Source: an uncultured Eubacteriales bacterium (lineage in GTDB: Bacteria; Bacillota; Clostridia; Lachnospirales; Lachnospiraceae). From it: 29,682 nt of DNA. The notes below the pieces were generated by a model that saw only the letters and a list, made by a program, of their open reading frames with translations, did no database searches and was not told where the DNA came from. How positions within the stretch are numbered: position 1 is the stretch's first letter; the number at the start of each line of letters is the position of its first letter. A program made the translations under genes and the position numbers. The DNA lies in contig CACYBV010000004.1 in NCBI GenBank assembly GCA_902772745.1, positions 1-29,682 on the forward strand, in the 5' to 3' direction. Positions 23,845 to 29,682 of this stretch are shown here, piece after piece.

Positions 23845-25359
23845 ATGGGAGACATGGGCAGATTTCTGATTCCGCTGATTATCGCAGCGGTGGTGTTTCT
23901 GATTATCATCATTGTTACAGGTTACGTCAAGGCGCCGCCGGACAAAGCCTTTATCATTTCCGGCCTCCGGAAGGATCCGAAGATTCTGATCGGGCAGGCG
24001 GGGATCAAGCTTCCTTTCCTGCAGCGAAAAGACGTGCTCGTCCTGAAACAGATCTCAATCGATATTAAGACAAACGGCTATGTGCCGACGCTGGATTTCA
24101 TCGGTGTGGACATTGATGCGGTCGCGAAGGTCCGCGTGAAGACCGATCCCGAAGGAATCAAGGTCGCGATGAAGAACTTCCTGAACATGACCGAGAAGCA
24201 GATCTGCGAAGCGCTTACAGATTCCCTGCAGGGCAACATGCGTGAGATCATCGGTACGGTCAAGCTGAAAGAGCTGAACACCGACCGGAAGAAATTCGGC
24301 GACGAGGTGCAGTCCAAGGCGCAGACCGACATGAACGCGCTCGGCATCGAGATCATTTCCTGCAATATCCAGCGGATTGAAGACGAAAAAGGTCTGATTA
24401 TCGCCCTCGGCCAGGACAATATGTCGCAGATCCAGAAGGACGCGTCGATTGCGAAAGCGCAGGCGGAAAAGGACGTGGCAGTTGCCGAGGCGGAAGCGAA
24501 ACGGCTCGCAAACGAGGCGCAGGTTGCTGCGGAAACCGAGATTGCGGCGAGAAAGAACGAACTCCGTATCCGTCAGGCGGAACTGAAGCGCGAATCCGAC
24601 GTGAAACAGGCGGAAGCGGATGCGGCTTATGAAATCCAGCAGCAGGAGCAGCGGAAGACCATCGAGGTCGCGACGGCGAACGCGAACATTGCCCGCCAGG
24701 AGCGCGAGATCGAGCTCAAGAAAAAGGACGTCGAAGTCACCGAGCAGACGCTCGATGCGCAGATCAAAAAGAAAGCCGAAGCTGAGAAATACGCGCGTCA
24801 GCAGCAGGCGGAAGCCGAGCTGTTTGAACGGCAGCGGAAAGCGGAGGCGGAGCGGTTCGAGAGAGAAAAAGAAGCGGAAGCCCGCAAAGTTCAGGCAGAG
24901 GCCGAACTCTATGCAAAAGCCAAGGAAGCGGAAGGCATCCGCGCCGTCGGCGAGGCGGAAGCGAAGGCCATCGAAGCCAAGGGCATCGCGGAAGCGGAAG
25001 CGCTTGAGAAGAAAGCCGAAGCCATGAAGAAATACGGCCAGGCCGCGATGATGGAAATGATCGTCAAAGCCCTCCCCGAGATGGCGGCCGCGATCGCAAA
25101 ACCGATGGAGTCCATCGACAGGATCACAATCATCGACGGCGGTGCAAACGGCGAGTCCGGCGTTTCCCAGATGGGCGGCTACGTTCCGAATGTCCTTGCG
25201 AAAACCATCGAGTCCGTGAAGGAGGTTACCGGGCTCGACCTCGTGGAGGTTATGAAGGCCCAGACCTACGATGCAAAGGTAAACCGCAACATCAACGTGT
25301 CCGGCCTGTCTGACGAGGCTGCAAAGACCGTCAGCGAGACCCTGAATCCGGAAGGATAA
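23845..25359 (+). CDS. floT: Flotillin-like SPFH protein (FloT/YuaG type)
   Basis: A 504-residue membrane protein, close to the length of Bacillus FloT. An N-terminal hydrophobic segment (about residues 7-27) is followed by an SPFH domain that starts YVKAPPDKAFIISGLRKDP, a flotillin hallmark. A very long Ala/Glu/Lys-rich coiled coil runs from about residue 195 to 400, including repeated KAEAE-type units. The C-terminal part (MEMIVKALPEMAAAIAKPM then ITIIDGG) is the flotillin C-terminal domain. Flotillins scaffold functional membrane microdomains and influence signalling, secretion and lipid order. AAAGGGGA precedes ATG 23845 by about 5 nt; an upstream in-frame ATG at 23785 has no site. A possible -10 TATTAT lies at 23751-23756 with no convincing -35 box. 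No NfeD gene is adjacent. Confidence 0.94.
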   Translation: MGDMGRFLIPLIIAAVVFLIIIIVTGYVKAPPDKAFIISGLRKDPKILIGQAGIKLPFLQRKDVLVLKQISIDIKTNGYVPTLDFIGVDIDAVAKVRVKTDPEGIKVAMKNFLNMTEKQICEALTDSLQGNMREIIGTVKLKELNTDRKKFGDEVQSKAQTDMNALGIEIISCNIQRIEDEKGLIIALGQDNMSQIQKDASIAKAQAEKDVAVAEAEAKRLANEAQVAAETEIAARKNELRIRQAELKRESDVKQAEADAAYEIQQQEQRKTIEVATANANIARQEREIELKKKDVEVTEQTLDAQIKKKAEAEKYARQQQAEAELFERQRKAEAERFEREKEAEARKVQAEAELYAKAKEAEGIRAVGEAEAKAIEAKGIAEAEALEKKAEAMKKYGQAAMMEMIVKALPEMAAAIAKPMESIDRITIIDGGANGESGVSQMGGYVPNVLAKTIESVKEVTGLDLVEVMKAQTYDAKVNRNINVSGLSDEAAKTVSETLNPEG

Positions 25360-25386
25360 GCGAAGATACGGTTATTTCGGAAAAAC

Positions 25387-25424
25387 AGGAGCCCTTCCCC
25401 GGCAGGGGAAGGGCTCCTTGATTT
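25387..25424. terminator. Bidirectional intrinsic terminator between flotillin and CofE-like genes
   Basis: A 14-bp perfect stem AGGAGCCCTTCCCC/GGGGAAGGGCTCCT with loop GGCA (25387-25418). It is followed by TGATTTT on the plus strand and by GTTTTT on the minus strand, so it can serve both convergent genes. Confidence 0.8.
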
Positions 25425-25441
25425 TCCCTGAGACAGCCGTC

Positions 25442-26641
25442 TCAGTCTGTAGAGTAATTGTCGAAATATCCCTGGATATACACGACCGGGGTGCCCTTGT
25501 CGCCGGAACCGGAGGTCAGGTCGGAAAGGGAGCCGATGAGGTCCGTGAGCTGGCGGGGCGTCGTGCCTTCGGAAGCCATCTTGCCGACGAGGTCCGCATC
25601 CTTCTTTTCAATCTCGGCGCGGATCGCTTCCTTCAGCTCTTCGCCTTCGAGAGCACCGAAATCATTGTCCGCAAGGTATTTGATCTTGAGTTCGTTCGGC
25701 GTGCCGCGGAGGCCTTCCGTAAAGAAGGGAGCCACGACGGGGTCCGCAAATTCCCAGATGCCGCCCATCGGATCCTTGAAGCCGCCGTCACCGTAGACCA
25801 TGACTTCGATACGCTTTCCGGTCTTGTCGAAGATGATTTTCTGAATCTCCTCGACGATCGGCTGCGCGTCCCGGGGGAAGAGCTTAACGGATTCTTCGGT
25901 CGCTTTGTTGGAGCCGAGAAGCCCGTATGCTTCGTTGTATCCGCTGCCGCCGACCGGGGCATTCATGATGTCCGGAAGCCCGAGAAGGCATTCGGCACCG
26001 GCTTCTTTCAGGAGCTTCTTCGTGTGCGGAAGCGTGTGAATGTCGCAGGCGAGCACGGTTTTCGTATAGTTGAGGATGACGCGGGGATCGTTCGCGAAGA
26101 CGATCTCGCATTCGGCGCCTTCCTCTTCGATCAGCTTCTGGTAATAATCGACATAGTCGACGCCGGTGAAGCGGTGCACCCTGTAGCCGAAAAGCTCGCG
26201 GTACTTTTTGATGTCCAGCACGTCGCGGTAGGGATCTGCGTCCACCGAATCCAGAAGATCCTCTTCGATCAGGTGGTTGCCGACTTCATCCGCCGGCCAG
26301 GAAAGCTGCAGGACAACTTTTTCAACGCCGCGCGCGATGCCCCGAAGGCAGATCGCGAAACGGTTTCTTGAGAGAATCGGGAAGACGACGCCGACCGTCT
26401 TTCCTCCGGTCTTCGCCTTCACATCTGCCGCAATGTTGTCGACGCTTGCGTAATTTCCCTGTGCGCGGGCCACAATCGCCTCGGTCATGCAGAGAATGTC
26501 GCGGTCGCGGAAGCGGAACCCCCAGTCCGGGTCTTCGGCTGCCGCAAGCACCGATTCCGTCACAATTCTGACAATGTCGTCGCCTTCACGGATAATGGGC
26601 GTACGGATGCCCCGTGAAACAGTTCCTACCAGTCGTGCCAT
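25442..26641 (-). CDS. CofE-like coenzyme F420-0:L-glutamate ligase family protein
   Basis: A 399-residue cytoplasmic protein of the CofE (F420 gamma-glutamyl ligase) family. The N-terminal TPIIREGDDIVRIV and FRDRDILCMTEAIVARAQGNY match the family nucleotide-binding start. Later blocks include RNRFAICLRGIARGVEKV, NHLIEE, FANDPRVILNYTK and GYGDGGFKDP-like VYGDGGFKDP. In methanogens CofE adds L-glutamate to F420-0 using GTP. No other F420 gene is in this window, and most Clostridia are not known to make F420. The protein is longer than the archaeal enzyme (about 250 residues). It may therefore ligate Glu to another phosphorylated acceptor. A ribosome binding site GGAGG lies about 8 nt upstream on the minus strand. 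Confidence 0.85.
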   Translation of the reverse strand: MARLVGTVSRGIRTPIIREGDDIVRIVTESVLAAAEDPDWGFRFRDRDILCMTEAIVARAQGNYASVDNIAADVKAKTGGKTVGVVFPILSRNRFAICLRGIARGVEKVVLQLSWPADEVGNHLIEEDLLDSVDADPYRDVLDIKKYRELFGYRVHRFTGVDYVDYYQKLIEEEGAECEIVFANDPRVILNYTKTVLACDIHTLPHTKKLLKEAGAECLLGLPDIMNAPVGGSGYNEAYGLLGSNKATEESVKLFPRDAQPIVEEIQKIIFDKTGKRIEVMVYGDGGFKDPMGGIWEFADPVVAPFFTEGLRGTPNELKIKYLADNDFGALEGEELKEAIRAEIEKKDADLVGKMASEGTTPRQLTDLIGSLSDLTSGSGDKGTPVVYIQGYFDNYSTD

Positions 26642-26698
26642 AAGTAAACCTCCGGTTTCTATTGCATATCTTAAGGGATCGATTCATCCCGGGAAAAT

Positions 26699-26727
26699 AT
26701 TATAGCGTATCAGAAAAGCATGCGCAA
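26699..26727 (-). promoter_or_regulatory. Promoter of CofE-like gene
   Basis: On the minus strand TTGCGC (26727-26722), a 17-bp spacer and a perfect TATAAT (26704-26699), about 57 nt before the start codon. Confidence 0.7.
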
Positions 26728-26849
26728 GTAAAAAAATACGCCATATTATTTGTATTTTTGTAACTATTGAGCAGGTGTTTTTCCGGTTTGCTGCTCTTTT
26801 TGCCGGACAAGGGGGTGAATGCTTTTCGAAAAAGGACAGCGCAATATCT

Positions 26850-28328
26850 TCAGGCGTCCTGTTCCGTCATAATGACTCTTCCCCAGTTTTTCAGTTCAAA
26901 AGTCCCCCGGCCAAACAGGAATTCCTCGATCCCGGGCCGGTCTTCCGACGCAAGCTTTGCAATCGGAAGCTCGTCCTCCGAAATCCCCAGGAATGCCTGC
27001 AGATTCTTTCGAACGTAGGATGTGATTCCGACCGTGTACATCCTCTTTGGATCCGGCTTCTCCCCGAAAATCCGTACTTCCCGCACAAACCGCTCTTTTT
27101 TGTCAAACTCGATCTGCATGGTTCCCGAGAAGAGGATATAGATATTCACGCCTTCCCAGGATTCCTTCCGCAGCATGTACCGGATCATGCGGTCCAGCCG
27201 CTCCCCGCTCATTGTGACGGAAAAGACTTCGTTGTCGTAAGGAAGCGCCATCAGGATGTCTTTTTTCGTGACGGCCGGGCCGAAACTTCTCACCCGGATC
27301 GAATTGCTGGACAGGAGGAACACATCCGTCCCAAATGCCTCCCGGTACAGGTCTGTAAACAGATCAAGCACCTCGGTTTCCCGGTGGAATCCGTCGTGCA
27401 CATAGGTCCTTGGGAGCGCCGCGAGCGTCTTCCTGTACTTTACATCCACCTCCCGCTGGTAGCGCTCCTGGTAGAACTCAAGAAGCTCGTCCGGCTCGGA
27501 ATTGCGTTCGTCGATCGGGATGAGCTGCCAGGACCAGCTGTCCGTTTTCCGGGTGTCCGGGTCGACATCGATATCAAAACGCCCGATCTGTGCGGACCCT
27601 GATCCGGCCTGGATGACGGGGATTCCGTTCACAATTTCCGGTGCTTCCATCAGCGTGTGTGAATGCCCGCCGATGATAAAGTCCACGCCCCACTCCGGAG
27701 GGATCTTTTCGGCGAGCGCGCGATCGTCGGCGATCCCGAGATGCGTCAGAAGCACAGTGACATCAGCGGGTTTTTCCCGCTGCAGCTGCTTCATCACGCG
27801 TCCGAGTTCCTTATATACGTCCCGTACGCTGATTTCGCGGTCAATCAGGTTTTCCTGCTGGATTTTCCCGGAAATACTTTCCGTGAGAAGACCGATGAAG
27901 CGTACGGTGATTCCGCCCCGTTCGATATCGGCAAAAGGCCGGAAGATCGTCCGGTTCAGTTCCCGGACCGTAAGATTCGCGCAGATGATCGGGAAGTCGG
28001 CGCATTTCTCGAGAAACAGCAGGTGGGAAAGGCCGTAATCGATCTCGTGGTTCCCGACCGTGAAGATATCCGGCGCGAGCGCGTTTGCAAGCCGGATTGT
28101 CGAAAGCCCGCGGAATTCCTGGTCGATGATCGACCCCATAAAGAGATCCCCTGCCATTGCGTAGATCACGTTTTTCTCTTCGCGCCTTGTCTTCTGGACA
28201 AAACCCGAGAGCAGGGAGATCCCGCCCTTTTTTACGCCGTCTTCGGTTTTCGGCGCGAAAGCGCCGTGAATATCGTTTGAATGCAGCAGCACAAGATGAA
28301 CAGGCTGCCTGCTTCCTGATCCGCTCAC
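26850..28328 (-). CDS. 5'-nucleotidase/2',3'-cyclic phosphodiesterase-like metallophosphatase (UshA family)
   Basis: A 492-residue two-domain phosphatase. The N-terminal metallophosphatase domain shows the metal-binding motifs LLHSNDIHG, MAGDLFMGS, VGNHEIDYG, a later LLTHLGI and GGHSHT in the correct order. The C-terminal half (FLLSSNSIRV, ILMALPYDNEVFSVTMSGERL) is the 5'-nucleotidase substrate-binding domain. Family members hydrolyse nucleotides or cyclic nucleotides outside the cell, but no signal peptide is seen here: the protein begins directly with a short SGSGSRQPVH segment, so it is predicted to be cytoplasmic, as in some clostridial relatives. Start at GTG 28328, 8 nt after AGAGG; a tiny 3-codon frame ATGAAAAAGTGA overlaps this start. 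It has its own promoter. No clear terminator was found after its stop. Confidence 0.9.
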   Translation of the reverse strand: MSGSGSRQPVHLVLLHSNDIHGAFAPKTEDGVKKGGISLLSGFVQKTRREEKNVIYAMAGDLFMGSIIDQEFRGLSTIRLANALAPDIFTVGNHEIDYGLSHLLFLEKCADFPIICANLTVRELNRTIFRPFADIERGGITVRFIGLLTESISGKIQQENLIDREISVRDVYKELGRVMKQLQREKPADVTVLLTHLGIADDRALAEKIPPEWGVDFIIGGHSHTLMEAPEIVNGIPVIQAGSGSAQIGRFDIDVDPDTRKTDSWSWQLIPIDERNSEPDELLEFYQERYQREVDVKYRKTLAALPRTYVHDGFHRETEVLDLFTDLYREAFGTDVFLLSSNSIRVRSFGPAVTKKDILMALPYDNEVFSVTMSGERLDRMIRYMLRKESWEGVNIYILFSGTMQIEFDKKERFVREVRIFGEKPDPKRMYTVGITSYVRKNLQAFLGISEDELPIAKLASEDRPGIEEFLFGRGTFELKNWGRVIMTEQDA

Positions 28329-28362
28329 TTTTTCATCCTCTCAGTCCGAAAAACTGTAAAAC

Positions 28363-28391
28363 ATTTTATCACAGAACGTTTTATTTCTCAA
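28363..28391 (-). promoter_or_regulatory. Promoter of 5'-nucleotidase-like gene
   Basis: On the minus strand TTGAGA (28391-28386), a 17-bp spacer and TAAAAT (28368-28363), about 35 nt before the GTG start. Confidence 0.65.
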
Positions 28392-28462
28392 TAGGGCTTT
28401 CCTTGACGACGGAGTGTGATTATATAAGAAGAAGGAACTTCCGGCCTGCTTCGGCGTTTCTC

Positions 28463-28490
28463 TTGTAATATTTTTCAGATATGGTATCAT
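28463..28490 (+). promoter_or_regulatory. Promoter of second MATE gene
   Basis: TTGTAA (28463-28468), a 16-bp spacer and TATCAT (28485-28490), about 35 nt before the start codon and divergent from the nucleotidase promoter. Confidence 0.6.
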
Positions 28491-28524
28491 ATAAGAGAGT
28501 ATGGAATAAGGAGCGCTTTAACTG

Positions 28525-29682
28525 ATGATCCGCAGAATATACAGGCAAATGCTTGTAACACAGATTATTTCCGCCATGACCGTCACGATCTGCATGCTGA
28601 TTGACAGCATCATGATCGGACGTTTTCTCGGTGAAAATTCCATCACCGCCTACGGACTCGCATCCCCGGTGCTTCTTGTGTTCGCAGCCTTTGGGAGCAT
28701 GCTGTCTTCGGGCATCCAGGTCGTATGCGGGAAGGCGATGGGGACGGGCGACCGGGAAGAGATGAATGCCTGCTTCAGCTGCTCAATCCTGATGGCGGGC
28801 ATCGTCGCAGCCGTGGGATTCGCGCTCGTGCTGTCGCTTTCATCGCCGCTTTCGACGCTTCTTGGCGCCGGGAAAGCCGCATCGGACAATGAAGTGCATC
28901 GGCTGACGCAGGATTATCTTCGGGGCTTCATTATCGGTGCGCCGGCCTTTATTTTTTCGATGATCATGATTCCCTTCCTCCAGATCGCCGGAAAACGGAC
29001 GCTTCTTGTGATTGCGGTTCTTCTGATGACAGTATCGGATGTGGCCTTCGATATCCTGAATGTCTTTGTGTTTCAGGGCGGAACCTTCGGGATGGGATTC
29101 GCCTCCTCGATGAGCTACTATATCGCCTTCGGAACCGGAATCACCTATTTTATCGGGAAAAAGTGCATGTTCCGGATCCGCAGGGAAGGACTCAGGAAGG
29201 ACATGTACGCGGGGATATTCCGGGGCGGTCTGCCTACGGTCATCAACCAGGTCAGCCTGGTGCTCCTGGTGCTCCTTGTGAACAAGCTCCTGATGAACAC
29301 CGGTTCCGTGCGCGCGGTCGCAGCTTACACGGTGATCACGTCCATCGGGAACATCTGCTATTGTTTCGGCTCCGGACCCGCGGCGGTTTCGCTGACGCTT
29401 TCGGCTTTCTTCTATCATGATAAGGACCGTAATTCTCTCGTGAACCTTGTACGGGTCCAGTGCGAATGGGCGGTGCTGATGAATGCTCTTGTGATCTTGC
29501 TGGTATGGCTCTTTTCACCGCTTATGGTGCGGCTGTTCACGCATGGACAGGCGGAGCTTTCGGCGCTTGCGGCGCGGGGACTCCGGCTGTTTTCCCTGTC
29601 CCTGCTGCCTTCGGCGCTGAATACCACTTTCAAAAACTACTACCAGGGCGTGAACCATGAACGTCTTACGGAAGCGATTTCG
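28525..29682 (+). CDS. MATE family efflux transporter, 3' end outside window
   Basis: The frame is open from ATG 28525 to the last base: 386 residues of a polytopic membrane protein. The N-terminal ICMLIDSIMIGRFLGENSITAYGLASPV is the typical first MATE repeat (Asp-containing first/second helix, GRFLG motif). AAFGSMLSSGIQVVCGKAMGTGD follows, as in clostridial MATE proteins of the NorM/DinF type. About ten hydrophobic segments are visible, and the second repeat begins near residue 230 (GGLPTVINQVSLVL). AAGGAG lies 11 nt upstream. It is only distantly similar to the MATE protein at 1185, so it is not a recent duplicate. The substrate is unknown; about 50-70 residues are probably missing. Confidence 0.9.
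   Translation, partial: MIRRIYRQMLVTQIISAMTVTICMLIDSIMIGRFLGENSITAYGLASPVLLVFAAFGSMLSSGIQVVCGKAMGTGDREEMNACFSCSILMAGIVAAVGFALVLSLSSPLSTLLGAGKAASDNEVHRLTQDYLRGFIIGAPAFIFSMIMIPFLQIAGKRTLLVIAVLLMTVSDVAFDILNVFVFQGGTFGMGFASSMSYYIAFGTGITYFIGKKCMFRIRREGLRKDMYAGIFRGGLPTVINQVSLVLLVLLVNKLLMNTGSVRAVAAYTVITSIGNICYCFGSGPAAVSLTLSAFFYHDKDRNSLVNLVRVQCEWAVLMNALVILLVWLFSPLMVRLFTHGQAELSALAARGLRLFSLSLLPSALNTTFKNYYQGVNHERLTEAIS

Noticed and set aside
24440..25040. Repetitive DNA rich in GCGGAAGC-like units
   Set aside because: It is the coding sequence of the Ala/Glu/Lys-rich flotillin coiled coil, not an independent repeat array.
25418..26371. Plus-strand frame opposite the CofE-like gene
   Set aside because: Antisense shadow; the minus-strand frame has promoter, ribosome binding site and family motifs.
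26769..26801. Plus-strand hairpin GAGCAG/CTGCTC followed by five T
   Set aside because: It looks like a terminator, but no plus-strand gene ends here, the stem is 6 bp with a 16-nt loop, and it does not work on the minus strand where the nucleotidase gene ends.
26775..27602. Plus-strand frame opposite the nucleotidase gene
   Set aside because: Antisense shadow without a ribosome binding site or recognisable motif.
1..29682. CRISPR arrays, tRNA or rRNA genes, prophage or transposase genes
   Set aside because: No regularly spaced repeats, no cloverleaf-like or conserved rRNA stretches and no mobile-element proteins were found on reading both strands.

Overview
The window looks like chromosomal DNA of a fairly GC-rich Gram-positive anaerobe, most likely of the class Clostridia (Lachnospiraceae-like). 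This rests on strong AGGAGG-type ribosome binding sites, sigma-A-like promoters with 16-19 bp spacers, lipobox lipoproteins, occasional GTG/TTG starts, and the family mix: GH31, GH5, BspA-like leucine-rich repeat lipoprotein, a CofE homologue, DUF4422 and two SPFH proteins. No rRNA, tRNA, CRISPR array or transposase was seen. The genus cannot be named from this sequence alone.

Layout. (1) 1-1043: 3' part of a GH31 alpha-glycosidase. (2) 1185-2561 (-): MATE exporter, divergent from (3) 2647-6717 (+): a heterodimeric ABC multidrug exporter pair. The pair is preceded by a leader of about 360 nt holding a promoter, a candidate 13-codon ORF, competing hairpins and two terminator-like stems. This resembles ribosome-mediated attenuation, like the arrangement reported for bmrB-bmrCD in Bacillus subtilis. 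(4) 6882-12914 (+): lipoprotein, OmpR-type response regulator, histidine kinase with almost no extracellular loop, then an ABC ATPase and a large FtsX/MacB-type permease. This is an envelope-stress or antimicrobial-peptide module of the Bce/LiaRS-like type; three helically phased CTGTCA half-sites precede the transporter genes. (5) 12996-16253 (+): a surface polysaccharide cassette (DUF4422 protein, GT2 glycosyltransferase, flippase).

(6) 16385-17419 (+): stomatin-like SPFH protein, convergent with (7) 17605-18720 (-), a GH5 cellulase-like lipoprotein; a long nested hairpin lies between them. (8) 18915-19991 (-): BspA-like LRR lipoprotein whose promoter spacer is an (AT/TA)11 tract, a candidate phase-variable switch. 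(9) 20300-21205 (+): PfkB/1-phosphofructokinase-type sugar kinase, then a second very long hairpin. (10) 21331-21807 (-): small Cys-containing HTH regulator with a near-perfect 20-bp palindrome over its own -10, divergent from (11) 22019-22588 (+), a DUF402 protein; then (12) 22623-23651 a membrane-anchored PI-PLC-like protein and (13) 23845-25359 a flotillin. (14) 25442-26641 (-): CofE-like ligase. (15) 26850-28328 (-): UshA-like 5'-nucleotidase/metallophosphatase. (16) 28525-29682 (+): a second MATE-family exporter, cut by the window end.

The common theme is the cell envelope: drug and peptide export, sensing of envelope damage, polysaccharide export, membrane microdomains and surface lipoproteins. 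The most unusual signals are non-coding: the attenuator-like leader, the TA-tract promoter, the phased direct repeats and the long intergenic hairpins.
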